From Pseudorhodoferax aquiterrae (lineage in GTDB: Bacteria > Pseudomonadota > Gammaproteobacteria > Burkholderiales > Burkholderiaceae_C), in NCBI RefSeq assembly GCF_014652235.1, contig NZ_BMYK01000018.1, forward strand, positions 1-64,000: DNA of 64,000 nt, read 5' to 3'. The notes under the pieces were generated by a model. That model worked only from the letters and a program-made list of their open reading frames with translations, made no database searches and was not told where the DNA came from. Positions 39,343 to 48,221 of this stretch are shown here, piece by piece. Both the position numbers and the translations under genes were made by a program. Every line of letters begins with the position of its first letter. The first letter of the stretch is position 1.

Positions 39343-40263
39343 ATGGACCGCCTCATGACCATGCAGGTCTTCGTGCGCGTCGTGGAGACGGGCAGCTTCA
39401 GCAAGGCCGCGGCCGAGCTGGCCACCACCCAGCCCACGGCCACCAAGGCCGTGGCCGAGGCCGAGCGCCGGCTGGGTGCGCGCCTGTTGCACCGCAGCAC
39501 GCGCGGCGTGACGCCGACCGAGGTCGGCCTGCTGTACTACGAGCGCTGCAAGGCCCTGGTGCGCGATGCCGACGAGGCCGACAGCGTGGCCGCGCTGGTG
39601 CAGGGCGGCGGCAGCGGCCTGTTGCGCATCAACTGCTCGGTGGCCTTCGGCCGGCGCGTGCTGGTGCCGCTGGTGCTGCGCTACATGCAGGCGCATCCGC
39701 AGCTGCAGGTGGAACTGTCCTTCGACGACCGCTACGTCAACCTCGTGGAGCAGGGCGTGGACCTGGCCGTGCGCATGGGCCGGCTGGCTGACTCGGCGCT
39801 CGGGGCGCGCTACCTGGGCCGCAACCCCTGGATGCTGGCCGGCGCGCCGGCCTATCTGGCCGCGCGCGGCACGCCGCAGCGGCCCGCCGACCTGGCCGGG
39901 CACGACTGCCTGGTCTACAGCAGCGTGCAGGGCGATGCGCGCTGGCCCTTCGTCACGCCCACGGGCGAGGAGCAGGCCCAGCCCGTGCGCGCCGTGCTCA
40001 AGTCCAACAACCTCTCGGCCCTGCTGGCGGCCTGCCGCGCCGGCATGGGGCTGGCGGTGCTGCCCTGGTACGTGGCCCACCGCGCCCATGCAGAGGCTTC
40101 CATCGTGCAGTTGCTGGCCGACCATGCCTTGCCTTCGCAGGAGATGCACGCGGTGTTTCCTTCGCCCAAGCTGGTGCCGGCCAAGGTCACGGCCTTCATC
40201 GCCTGGCTGCAGCAGCAGTTGCAGGGCGAATGGTGGGGCGCCGATCTGGCGCAGGCCGAGTAG
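39343..40263 (+). CDS. LysR-family transcriptional regulator
   Basis: A 306-residue regulator of the CrgA-like LysR group. The helix-turn-helix spans ~1-62 (MQVFVRVVETGSFSKAAAEL, then ATKAVAEAERRLGARLLHRS in part). The effector domain (~90-295) shows RVLVPLVLRYMQAHPQLQVEL and CRAGMGLAVLPWYVA. GAAGGGA precedes the ATG. It diverges from gcl-hyi-glxR and probably controls that unit or the purine genes. No effector can be named. Confidence 0.9.
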   Translation: MDRLMTMQVFVRVVETGSFSKAAAELATTQPTATKAVAEAERRLGARLLHRSTRGVTPTEVGLLYYERCKALVRDADEADSVAALVQGGGSGLLRINCSVAFGRRVLVPLVLRYMQAHPQLQVELSFDDRYVNLVEQGVDLAVRMGRLADSALGARYLGRNPWMLAGAPAYLAARGTPQRPADLAGHDCLVYSSVQGDARWPFVTPTGEEQAQPVRAVLKSNNLSALLAACRAGMGLAVLPWYVAHRAHAEASIVQLLADHALPSQEMHAVFPSPKLVPAKVTAFIAWLQQQLQGEWWGADLAQAE

Positions 40264-40431
40264 GGCATCTTTTCGCGCGGCGCTGTATTCAGTTTTTGGT
40301 GGCTTCTGCTGCGGAGACTCGCCATCTCCGAGGAGGAGGGACGCTCTGGCGATACCCATCCCGCCGCACGGGACTTGCGCTACCCCGAATTACTGTACAC
40401 AATCAAAGGCATCAATCGTCTTCAATCCATC

Positions 40432-41157
40432 ATGCCCCGCAAGCCCGCCTCTTCCCTGCGCCTGGTGGAACCGGTGCGCACGCCGCGCGATGCGCCCAGC
40501 ACCACGGACCAGATCGTCGAGTCCATCACGAGCGCCATCGTCGAGCAGCGCCTGATGCCCGGCACCAAGCTCGTGGAGCAGCAGATCGCCGATGTGTTCT
40601 CGGTCTCGCGCACCGTGGTGCGCCAGGCGCTGAACCAGCTCAGCCGCAGCCGGCTCGTCACGCTGCTGCCCGCGCGCGGCGCCTTCGTGGCCACCATGTC
40701 GGCCGAGGAGGCGCGCCAGGTGTTCGAGCTGCGCCGCCTCGTCGAAGGCGGCATGGCGCGCGAACTCGCGGCCCGCATCACCGACGCGCAGATCGCGCAG
40801 CTGCGCGCCCATTTGCAGGACGAGCGCGATGCGGTCAAGCGCGCCGACGTGAGCGGCCGCACGCGCTTGCTGGCCGATTTCCATGTGATCCTGGCACGGC
40901 TGCTCGGCAACGAGGTGCTGGCCGAACTCATCGCCGACCTGCTGTCGCGCTCGCAACTCATCGCGCTGATGTACCAGAGCGGCCACTCGGCCGAGCACTC
41001 GCAATCCGAGCACATCGAGATCGTCCAGGCGCTGGAAAAGCGCGACGGCCGCGCCGCCGCCCGGCTCATGGAGCAGCACATCACGAGCGTGGAGCGCAAC
41101 CTGCGGCTCGATCCACGCACCCCCGACTTGGCCGCCGTGCTGCGGCCCAGGCACTGA
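40432..41157 (+). CDS. GntR-family regulator (FCD) of the ureide cluster
   Basis: A 241-residue regulator. The winged helix (~20-90) contains ITSAIVEQRLMPGTKLVEQQ and the recognition part VFSVSRTVVRQALNQL. The C-terminal FCD domain (FELRRLVEGGMARELAARI onward) would bind an organic ligand such as a ureide. The start at 40432 lies 38 bp downstream of a TGTACA motif in an A/T-rich leader. It is followed after 24 bp by puuE, so it probably belongs to the allantoin operon and is the best candidate to bind the GTATACG palindromes. Confidence 0.88.
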   Translation: MPRKPASSLRLVEPVRTPRDAPSTTDQIVESITSAIVEQRLMPGTKLVEQQIADVFSVSRTVVRQALNQLSRSRLVTLLPARGAFVATMSAEEARQVFELRRLVEGGMARELAARITDAQIAQLRAHLQDERDAVKRADVSGRTRLLADFHVILARLLGNEVLAELIADLLSRSQLIALMYQSGHSAEHSQSEHIEIVQALEKRDGRAAARLMEQHITSVERNLRLDPRTPDLAAVLRPRH

Positions 41158-41181
41158 AACCCGAGAGACCAGACCACGACC

Positions 41182-42141
41182 ATGGCATCCCCGACCCCCG
41201 CTTCCCGCTACCCGCGCGACCTGCGCGGCTACGGCCGCAACCCGCCCCATGCGCAATGGCCCGGTCGGGCCCGCGTGGCCGTGCAGTTCGTGCTGAACTA
41301 CGAGGAGGGCGGCGAGAACTCCGTGCTGCACGGCGATGCCGGCAGCGAGCAGTTCCTCTCGGAAATGTTCAACCCCGCCGCCTACCCGGACCGCCACCTG
41401 TCCATGGAAGGCATCTACGAGTACGGCTCGCGCGTGGGCGTGTGGCGGCTGCTGCGCGAGTTCGAACGGCGCGGCCTGCCGCTCACGGTGTTCGGCGTGT
41501 CCATGGCGCTGGAGCGCTGCCCCGAGGTCACGGCCGCCTTCGTCGAGCTGGGCCACGAGATCGCCTGCCACGGCTGGCGCTGGATCCACTACCAGAACCT
41601 CGCGCCTTCGGTGGAGCGCGAGCACCTGGAGCGCGGCATGGAGATCATCCAGCGCATCACGGGCCAGATGCCGCTGGGCTGGTACACGGGCCGCGACAGC
41701 CCCAACACGCGCCGCCTCGTGGCCGACCATGGCGGCTTCGAATACGACAGCGACTACTACGGCGACGACCTGCCGTTCTGGCTGCGCGTGAAAAAGACCG
41801 ACGGCAGCCTCGCGCCGCACCTGGTCGTGCCCTACACGCTGGACTGCAACGACATGCGCTTCGCGCTGCCGCAGGGCTTCAGCCATGGCGACGAGTTCTT
41901 CGAGTACCTGCGCGACGCGTTCGATGTGCACTACGCCGAGGGCGACGAACGCCCCGCGATGATGAGCATCGGCATGCACTGCCGACTGCTCGGCCGGCCC
42001 GGCCGCATGCGCGCGCTGCAGCGCTTCCTGGACCATGTGCAGTCGCACGAGCGGGTCTGGATCACGCGCCGCATCGACATCGCGCGCCACTGGAAGCAGG
42101 TGCATCCCTTCGATGCCAACACCGCCTTTGTCTGGGAGTGA
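41182..42141 (+). CDS. puuE: Allantoinase, PuuE (polysaccharide-deacetylase-like) type
   Basis: A 319-residue NodB-fold enzyme that hydrolyses allantoin to allantoate without the metal centre of AllB-type allantoinases. PuuE features: RYPRDLRGYGRNPPHAQWPG at the N-terminus, VQFVLNYEEGGENSVLHGD, GHEIACHGWRWIHY (His-containing NodB motif) and GWYTGRDSPNTRRLV. It is 24 bp after the GntR gene and 2 bp before the UraD-AllC fusion, so the product passes directly to the next enzyme in the operon. Confidence 0.93.
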   Translation: MASPTPASRYPRDLRGYGRNPPHAQWPGRARVAVQFVLNYEEGGENSVLHGDAGSEQFLSEMFNPAAYPDRHLSMEGIYEYGSRVGVWRLLREFERRGLPLTVFGVSMALERCPEVTAAFVELGHEIACHGWRWIHYQNLAPSVEREHLERGMEIIQRITGQMPLGWYTGRDSPNTRRLVADHGGFEYDSDYYGDDLPFWLRVKKTDGSLAPHLVVPYTLDCNDMRFALPQGFSHGDEFFEYLRDAFDVHYAEGDERPAMMSIGMHCRLLGRPGRMRALQRFLDHVQSHERVWITRRIDIARHWKQVHPFDANTAFVWE

Positions 42142-42143
42142 AC

Positions 42144-43922
42144 ATGCCGCTCACGCTGGAGCAACTCAACACCGCCACGCAGGCCGACTTCGTCGCCCTG
42201 CTGGAGGGCACCTACGAACATTCGCCCTGGGTCGCCGAAGGCGCCTGGGCCGCGCGGCCCTTTGCCTCGCTGGCCGCGCTCAAGGCGGCGCTGGCCGAAT
42301 CGGTGCGCCGCGCCGGCCGCGACCGGCAGATGGCGCTGGTGCGCGCCCACCCGGAGCTGGCCGGCAAGGCCATGGCCAGCAACAGCCTGACGGCCGAATC
42401 GACCAACGAGCAGAGCAAGGCGGGCCTCACGAACTGCACGCCCGATGAACTCGCACTGATCGGCCGGCTCAACGCGCAGTACAACGCGCGCTTCGGCTTT
42501 CCGTTCATCATGCCCGTGCGCGGGCCGCGTGGCACCGGGCTCACCAAGCAGCAGATCATCGCCACGGTGCAGCGCCGGCTCAACCACCACCCCGACTACG
42601 AGTTCGCCGAGGCGCTGCGTGCGATCCACCGCATCGCCGAGATCCGGCTGGACGACAAGTTCGGCCAGGCGCCCGTGCTGGGCAACCTGGTCTGGGACTG
42701 GGCCGAGCAACTGGCCGTCCACACCGACCCCGGCTACGCCGAGCGCGGCGAACTCACCGTCACCTACCTGACCGATGCGCACCGCGCCTGTGCGGCCCAG
42801 CTGGCCACTTGGATGCGCGAGGACTGCGGCTTCGACGAGGTCACGATCGACGCGGTCGGCAACGTGGTCGGCATCTACCACGGCACGGACCGCAATGCCC
42901 CCCGCCTCTTGACCGGCAGCCACTACGACACCGTGCGCAATGGCGGCAAGTACGACGGCCGGCTCGGCATCCTTGTGCCCATGGCCTGCGTGCGCGAACT
43001 GCACCGCGCCGGCAAGCGGCTTCCCTATGGCTTCGAGGTCGTGGGCTTCGCGGAAGAGGAGGGCCAGCGCTACAAGGCCGTGTTCCTGGGCTCGGGTGCG
43101 CTGACCGGCGACTTCGACCCCGCCTGGCTGGACCAGCAGGATGCCGACGGCATCCCCATGCGCGCAGCCATCGCGCATGCCGGCCTGCGCGTGGAGGACA
43201 TCGCCGGCCTGCGCCGCGATCCTGCGCGCTACCTGGGCTTCGTCGAAGTCCACATCGAGCAGGGCCCCGTGCTCAACGAGACGGACCTGCCACTGGGCAT
43301 CGTGACCTCGATCAACGGCAGCGTGCGCTACGTCGGCGAGGTCGTCGGCATGGCCAGCCACGCCGGCACCACGCCCATGGACCGGCGGCGCGATGCGGCC
43401 GCGGCCGTGGCCGAGCTCGTGCTGTTCATGGAAAAGCGCGCCGCGGCCGAGCCGCACCTGGTCGCCACCGTGGGCATGCTCGAGGTGCCCAACGGTTCCA
43501 TCAACGTGGTGCCGGGCCGCTGCAGGTTCAGCCTGGACATCCGCGCCACGACCAACGAAGCGCGCGACGCCTGCGAGCGCGACGTGCTGGCCGAGCTGCA
43601 GGCCATCTGCGAACGCCGCGGCGTGCACCACCATGTGGAGCAGACCATGCGCGCCTCGGCCGCGCCCAGCGCACCGGCCTGGCAGCAGCGCTGGGAGCGC
43701 GCCGTGCAGGCCCTGGGCCTGCCGCTGTACCGCATGCCCAGCGGTGCGGGCCATGACGCCATGAAGCTGCACGAAGTCATGCCCCAGGCCATGCTGTTCG
43801 TGCGCGGCGAGAACGCCGGCATCAGCCACAACCCGCTGGAATCGACCACCAACCACGACATGGAACTCAGCGTGCGCGCGTTCCAGACCCTTCTGACCCA
43901 ACTCGCGAGCGAACAAGCATGA
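42144..43922 (+). CDS. uraD-allC: Bifunctional OHCU decarboxylase / allantoate amidohydrolase
   Basis: A 592-residue fusion. Residues 1-~170 are UraD: catalytic His69 in RAHPELAGKA, STNEQSKAGL and FGFPFIMPVRG; this half turns OHCU to allantoin. Residues ~175-592 are the M20 amidohydrolase: GSHYDTVRNGGKYDG, AEEEGQRYK, HIEQGPVLNE, GAGHDAMK and ISHNPLE, all ligands intact; it hydrolyses allantoate to ureidoglycine, CO2 and ammonia. The two activities flank the allantoinase step, so the fusion ties the enzymes before and after PuuE together. The gene overlaps the next start by 4 bp. Confidence 0.93.
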   Translation: MPLTLEQLNTATQADFVALLEGTYEHSPWVAEGAWAARPFASLAALKAALAESVRRAGRDRQMALVRAHPELAGKAMASNSLTAESTNEQSKAGLTNCTPDELALIGRLNAQYNARFGFPFIMPVRGPRGTGLTKQQIIATVQRRLNHHPDYEFAEALRAIHRIAEIRLDDKFGQAPVLGNLVWDWAEQLAVHTDPGYAERGELTVTYLTDAHRACAAQLATWMREDCGFDEVTIDAVGNVVGIYHGTDRNAPRLLTGSHYDTVRNGGKYDGRLGILVPMACVRELHRAGKRLPYGFEVVGFAEEEGQRYKAVFLGSGALTGDFDPAWLDQQDADGIPMRAAIAHAGLRVEDIAGLRRDPARYLGFVEVHIEQGPVLNETDLPLGIVTSINGSVRYVGEVVGMASHAGTTPMDRRRDAAAAVAELVLFMEKRAAAEPHLVATVGMLEVPNGSINVVPGRCRFSLDIRATTNEARDACERDVLAELQAICERRGVHHHVEQTMRASAAPSAPAWQQRWERAVQALGLPLYRMPSGAGHDAMKLHEVMPQAMLFVRGENAGISHNPLESTTNHDMELSVRAFQTLLTQLASEQA

Positions 43923-45160
43923 GCACGACGAACACCCCCTACGACGCCCTCGACCGCTGGGTCGACGCCCACTTCGACGAGCAGGTGCGCTTCCTGCAGG
44001 CCCTGGTGCAGGTGCCCACCGACACGCCGCCCGGCAACAACACGCCGCACGCGCTGCGCACGGCCGCGCTGCTCAAGGAGTTCGGCTTCGCCGCCCAGGC
44101 CCACGAAGTGCCGGCCGCCACCGTCAAGGAACATGGCCTTGCGTCCATCACCAACCTCGTGGTGCAGCGCCGCTACGGCCCGGGCGGCCGCGTGGTTGCA
44201 TTGAACGCCCACGGCGACGTGGTGCCGCCCGGCGAAGGCTGGACGCACGATCCCTACGGCGGCGAGGTCGTGGACGGCAAGCTCTACGGCCGTGCCGCGG
44301 CCGTCAGCAAGTGCGACTTCTCGACCTTCAGCTTCGCCACGCGCGCGCTGGAAGCGGCCGGCGTGCCGCTGGCCGGCGGTGTGGACCTGCTGTTCACCTA
44401 CGACGAGGAGTTCGGCGGCGAACTCGGCCCGGCCTGGCTGCTGGAAAAGGGCGCCACCAAGCCTGACCTCGAGATCGCGGCCGGCTTCAGCTACCAGGTC
44501 GTCACTGCGCACAACGGCTGCCTGCAGCTGGAGGTCACGGTGCACGGCAAGATGGGCCATGCGGCCGTGCCCGAGACCGCGGTGGACGCGCTGCAGGCCG
44601 CCAACCGCATCCTGACCGCGCTGTACGCCGAGAACGGCGAGCTGCGCAAGACCAAGAGCGCGGTGGACGGCATCAACCACGGCTACATCAACGTGGGCCA
44701 GATCATGGGCGGCACCAACACCAACGTGGTGCCCGGCAAGGTCGTGATCAAGGTCGACCGCCGCATGATCCCCGAGGAAGACCCGGTCGCCGTGGAAGCC
44801 CGGCTGCGCGGTCTGATCGAGCAGGCGGCTGCGGGCCAGGCTGGCATCAGCGTGGAGATCAAGCGTCTGCTGCTGGCCCACGCGATGAAGCCGCTGGCCG
44901 GCAATGCGCCGCTGGTCGAGTCGCTGTGCAGCCATGCCACGGCTTTGTTCGGCGAACCCGTCAAGGCCTCGGGCACGCCGCTGTACACCGATGCGCGGCT
45001 GTTCAGCGAGCGCGGCATCCCGGCCGTGATCTACGGCGCCGGCCCGCGCACGGTGCTCGAGTCCAACGCCAAGCGCGCCGACGAGCACATCGTGCTGGAA
45101 GACCTGCGCCGCGCCACCAAGGTGGTGGCGCGCACGCTGTTCGATCTGCTCAAGGCGTGA
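43919..45160 (+). CDS. M20-family protein with substituted metal ligands, ureide operon
   Basis: A 413-residue ArgE/DapE-like protein. The first ligand block is present (LNAHGDVVPPG, His98, Asp100) and the Glu pair is kept (TYDEEFGGE, Glu163/Glu164). The block that normally reads GRGxxDMKG is GRAAAVSKC, putting Val129 where the bridging Asp should be. The C-terminal His block reads NAKRADEH, with Lys385 at the expected His. Dimerisation-domain features are normal (CLQLEVTVHGKMGHAAVP). Its ATG overlaps the UraD-AllC stop by 4 bp, so it is translated with the allantoin genes. A role in ureidoglycine/ureidoglycolate breakdown or another ureide step is inference. Confidence 0.8.
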   Translation: MSTTNTPYDALDRWVDAHFDEQVRFLQALVQVPTDTPPGNNTPHALRTAALLKEFGFAAQAHEVPAATVKEHGLASITNLVVQRRYGPGGRVVALNAHGDVVPPGEGWTHDPYGGEVVDGKLYGRAAAVSKCDFSTFSFATRALEAAGVPLAGGVDLLFTYDEEFGGELGPAWLLEKGATKPDLEIAAGFSYQVVTAHNGCLQLEVTVHGKMGHAAVPETAVDALQAANRILTALYAENGELRKTKSAVDGINHGYINVGQIMGGTNTNVVPGKVVIKVDRRMIPEEDPVAVEARLRGLIEQAAAGQAGISVEIKRLLLAHAMKPLAGNAPLVESLCSHATALFGEPVKASGTPLYTDARLFSERGIPAVIYGAGPRTVLESNAKRADEHIVLEDLRRATKVVARTLFDLLKA

Positions 45161-45170
45161 TCCACATCAA
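45157..45170. promoter_or_regulatory. FNR/ANR-like box upstream of azurin
   Basis: GTGAT-CCAC-ATCAA matches the TTGAT-N4-ATCAA anaerobic-regulator consensus with one mismatch. Its centre is about 75 bp from the azurin ATG; a TAGAGT (45193-45198) lies where a -10 element would be for a class II site near -41.5. It overlaps the stop codon of the M20 gene. In Pseudomonas aeruginosa the azurin gene is controlled by ANR, which supports the reading. Confidence 0.5.
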
Positions 45171-45238
45171 GGCCCCAGCGCTGCGTCGGTCCTAGAGTCC
45201 GTCCCACACCCTTCCCAAGAAACCCGAGAGGACAAGAC

Positions 45239-45697
45239 ATGCGCATTCGACGCAATACCCTGGCGCTGGCCGCGGCCTGCGTGCTGGCGGGCCCGGCCCT
45301 GGCCGCCGGCCCCTGCGAGGCCGAGATCGACAGCACCGACGCCATGCAGTTCACCAAGGCCCAGCTTTCCGTGCCGGCGAGCTGCAAGCAGTTCAAGCTC
45401 ACGCTCAAGCATGTGGGCAAGCTGCCGAAGGCGTCCATGGGCCACAACTGGGTGCTGGCCAAGACGGCCGACATGGCCGGCGTGGCCAGCGACGGCATCG
45501 CCGCCGGCCTGCCCAATGACTACCTCAAGCCCGGCGATGCGCGCGTGATCGCCGCGACCAAGATCATCGGCGGCGGCGAGAGCGCCTCGGTCAGCTTCGA
45601 CGTGGCCAAGCTCAAGGTCGGCGAGGCCTACAGCTACTTCTGTTCCTTCCCGGGCCACTCGGCCCTCATGAAGGGCACGCTGACGCTGGCCAAGTAG
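45239..45697 (+). CDS. azu: Azurin, periplasmic type I copper protein
   Basis: A 152-residue exported cupredoxin. The signal peptide is [19 protein letters not shown], with the mature part from about residue 24. Copper ligands are His69 (GHNWVL), Cys135, His140 and Met144 ([14 protein letters not shown]) with the exact azurin spacing; Cys26 and Cys49 should form the disulfide. Azurin carries electrons between cytochromes and reductases in the periplasm, often under low oxygen or denitrification. It is followed by an intrinsic terminator and preceded by an FNR-like site, so it is a single-gene unit. Confidence 0.96.
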   Translation: MRIRRNTLALAAACVLAGPALAAGPCEAEIDSTDAMQFTKAQLSVPASCKQFKLTLKHVGKLPKASMGHNWVLAKTADMAGVASDGIAAGLPNDYLKPGDARVIAATKIIGGGESASVSFDVAKLKVGEAYSYFCSFPGHSALMKGTLTLAK

Positions 45698-45715
45698 GCC
45701 GGACGCTCGTGCGCC

Positions 45716-45750
45716 AGCGGCTGCGGACCTGGTCTGCAGCCGCTTTTTTT
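45716..45750 (+). terminator. Intrinsic terminator after azurin
   Basis: GCGGCTGC (45717-45724) and GCAGCCGC (45736-45743) form a perfect 8-bp stem with an 11-base loop, followed at once by seven T (45744-45750). This is the clearest rho-independent terminator in the window. Confidence 0.9.
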
Positions 45751-45870
45751 CTGGCGCGCGCATAAGCTTGCGCGAAAAGCTTCGTTGGGTTGGCGGGACC
45801 GCCTTCGAACAATGGGCGGCTCGCGCGCCCTGGCCCCGCCGCCGGCGGTGGCGGCGCGCCAGGAGCCCGC

Positions 45871-46467
45871 ATGTCCGATCTCTCACCGCTGTCCGATGCC
45901 GCGCTGGACCGCCTGTTCCGCCAGGCCCGCACGGTGCACGCATTCCAGCCTGTGCCCGTGTCCGATGCGACGCTGCACCAGCTCTACGACCTGCTCAAGT
46001 GGGGGCCGACGGCCTTCAACGCCCAGCCTGCACGCTATGTGTTCGTGCGCAGCGCCGAGGCCAAGGCCAAGCTGCTGACGGCCGTATCCAAGGGCAATTG
46101 GAAGCAGACCGAATCGGCCGCCGTGACCGTGGTCGTGGCGCAGGACCGGCGTTTCCAGGACCACCTGCCCACGCAGTTCCCGGCCTACGATGCCAAGCCG
46201 CTGTTCGACGGCAACGCCCAGCTGGCCGACACCACGGCGCTGCGCAACGGCAGCCTGCAGGGCGCCTACCTGATCCTCGCGGCGCGCGCGCTGGGCCTGG
46301 ACGCCGGCCCGCAGTCGGGCTTCGACGCCAAGGCCGTGGATGCCGCCTTCTTCCCCGACGGCCGCTGGACCGCCAACTTCCTCGTGAACCTGGGTGTGGC
46401 CGACCACAGCGCGACCTTCGCGCGCGGCCCGCGCCTGGCCTTCGCCGACGCCGCGAGGATTGTCTGA
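45871..46467 (+). CDS. Nitroreductase-family protein, RutE (malonic semialdehyde reductase)-like
   Basis: A 198-residue FMN-dependent reductase; RutE is about the same length. Typical stretches: [40 protein letters not shown] (FMN site), [22 protein letters not shown] and [14 protein letters not shown] lies 5 bases before the ATG. RutE reduces malonic semialdehyde in pyrimidine use, but other rut genes (RutA, RutB, RutF) are absent here, so the true substrate may differ. It is separated from the flavin monooxygenase gene by a dispersed repeat. Confidence 0.82.
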   Translation: MSDLSPLSDAALDRLFRQARTVHAFQPVPVSDATLHQLYDLLKWGPTAFNAQPARYVFVRSAEAKAKLLTAVSKGNWKQTESAAVTVVVAQDRRFQDHLPTQFPAYDAKPLFDGNAQLADTTALRNGSLQGAYLILAARALGLDAGPQSGFDAKAVDAAFFPDGRWTANFLVNLGVADHSATFARGPRLAFADAARIV

Positions 46468-46522
46468 ATGACACCACCCCGTCTGGCTGGCTCACTGCGT
46501 GTAGCCATCCGATACCCCTCAA

Positions 46523-46588
46523 GGGGCGCACCCGGCGGCCGGCCGGAGCCCGTTCCGCGGGTGCACTGGCATGGCCTGCTCCGCGGCC
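46523..46588. repeat. Dispersed ~66-bp repeat, copy B
   Basis: Inverted relative to copy A at 9868-9934. It runs from GGGGCGCACCC to CTGCTCCGCGGCC with a CCCCT/AGGGG hairpin at its left edge (46515-46526). It fills most of the 190-bp gap between the nitroreductase and monooxygenase genes and has no supported coding frame. Confidence 0.65.
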
Positions 46589-46657
46589 CCTCGACCTGCG
46601 GCTTGCGAGCCGGCTTCGTGTTCTGCGAATCGCGCGCCAGCGCAATGGAAGGCTGAG

Positions 46658-48010
46658 ATGACACAACGCAAACTGCGCCTGGGCGCCTTCATCATGGCCA
46701 CGGGCCACCACATCGCGGCCTGGCGCCACCCGGGTTCGCAGATCGACTCGGGTGTCAACATCGACCACTACATCGAGGTCGCGCAGACCGCCGAGCGCGG
46801 CTTGTTCGACCAGGTCTTCGTGGCCGACAGCCCCGGCATCGGCTTCCGCGGCGGCGAGGAGGCGCTGCGCCGCCAGGGCCGCGTGTCCTATTTCGAGCCC
46901 GTCACGCTGTGGGCCGCGCTGTCGGCCGTCACCAAGCACATCGGCTTCGTCGCCACGGCCTCGACGACCTACGAAGACCCCTACCTGCTGGCCCGCAAGT
47001 TCGCCTCGCTGGACCACATCAGCAAGGGCCGCGCGGCCTGGAACGTGGTGACCACGAGCGCCGACAACGTGCACGGCAACTTCGGCCTGGACGCGCACCC
47101 GGACCCAGCCCTGCGCTACGAGCGCGCGCACGAGTTCGTGCAGGTGGTCAAGGGCCTGTGGGACAGCTTCGAGGACGACGCCTTCGTGCGCGATGCGGCC
47201 TCGGGCGTCTACTTCGATCCGGCCAAGCTGCATGCGCTGAACCACGTGGGCAAGCATTTCCGGGTCAAGGGTCCGCTGAACCTGGAGCGCCCGCCCCAGG
47301 GCTACCCCGTGATCGTGCAGGCCGGCTCGTCGGAGGACGGCAAGGAGCTGGCCGCCGCCACGGCCGAGGCCATCTTCACGGCCTGGACCAGCCCGGCGGA
47401 GGCCCAGGCCTTCTACGGCGATGTGAAGGGCCGCATGGCCAAATACGGCCGCCGGCCCGAGCAACTGCTGGTGCTGCCCGGCATCTCGCCCGTGATCGGC
47501 CGCACCGAAGAGGAGGCGCAGGCCAAGTGGGCCGAGCTGCAGGCTCTGATCCATCCGGCCGTGGGCCTGGCCGCGATCGCGCCGTTCTGGCCCGGCGAGG
47601 ATGTCAGCCGCTGGGACCTGGACGCGCCGCCGCCTTACATCCCCGAGGCGCCCAAGGGCATCCAGAGCCGCACCCAGGTGGTGCTGGAACTGGCACGGCG
47701 CGAGCGCTTCACGGTCCGCCAGCTCTACGAGTACCTGGCCGGCGCGCGCGGCCACTGGGTCGTGGTGGGCACGCCCGCGCAGATCGCCGACCGCATGCAG
47801 GAGTGGTTCGAGAACGGTGCGGCCGATGGCTTCAACGTGATGCCGCCGGTGCTCCCGGCCTCGCTGAACGAGTTCGTGGATCTGGTCGTGCCCGAACTGC
47901 AGCGGCGCGGGCTGTTCCGCACCGCCTACGAAGGCCGCACGCTGCGCGAGAACCTGGGGCTGGAGCGGCCGGGCAACGCGTTCGCGCAGGCGCAGCGGGC
48001 GGCGGCCTGA
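46658..48010 (+). CDS. LLM-class flavin-dependent monooxygenase, NtaA/SnaA/DszA family
   Basis: A 450-residue FMNH2-dependent monooxygenase. Family signatures: LGAFIMATGHHIAAWRHPGS, FVADSPG, ATASTTYEDPYLLARKFASL, GRAAWNVVTTSADNVHGNFG (each in short runs) and the C-terminal NVMPPVLPASLNEFVDLVVP. Enzymes of this group attack nitrilotriacetate, EDTA, dibenzothiophene sulfone or other C-N and C-S compounds using reduced flavin supplied by a separate reductase. The nearby nitroreductase-like protein might be that partner, but this is only positional. Start at 46658 after GGAAGG. Confidence 0.88.
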   Translation: MTQRKLRLGAFIMATGHHIAAWRHPGSQIDSGVNIDHYIEVAQTAERGLFDQVFVADSPGIGFRGGEEALRRQGRVSYFEPVTLWAALSAVTKHIGFVATASTTYEDPYLLARKFASLDHISKGRAAWNVVTTSADNVHGNFGLDAHPDPALRYERAHEFVQVVKGLWDSFEDDAFVRDAASGVYFDPAKLHALNHVGKHFRVKGPLNLERPPQGYPVIVQAGSSEDGKELAAATAEAIFTAWTSPAEAQAFYGDVKGRMAKYGRRPEQLLVLPGISPVIGRTEEEAQAKWAELQALIHPAVGLAAIAPFWPGEDVSRWDLDAPPPYIPEAPKGIQSRTQVVLELARRERFTVRQLYEYLAGARGHWVVVGTPAQIADRMQEWFENGAADGFNVMPPVLPASLNEFVDLVVPELQRRGLFRTAYEGRTLRENLGLERPGNAFAQAQRAAA

Positions 48011-48221
48011 GACGGGGCCTATAGCGACTCGCTCGGTTGCCAGCGGCGCTCCGTCCCGCCTGTACCACGGGCTGTGAAAACGCAGGTCCATGGAGTAGGC
48101 GCCCCGGCAGGTCATGGCGGCCATGGTCGAAGTTATGGACGCGCCGGCGAGGCGCGCGTCATGATCGGCCTGGCGCCATGCCACGGACGCCCATTTGTCA
48201 ACCAGACCCGGGAGCATCGAC

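Noticed and set aside
38761-39358. Several open frames inside the inverted-repeat element
   Set aside because: They are short, on both strands, have no ribosome sites, and overlap repeated palindromic sequence.
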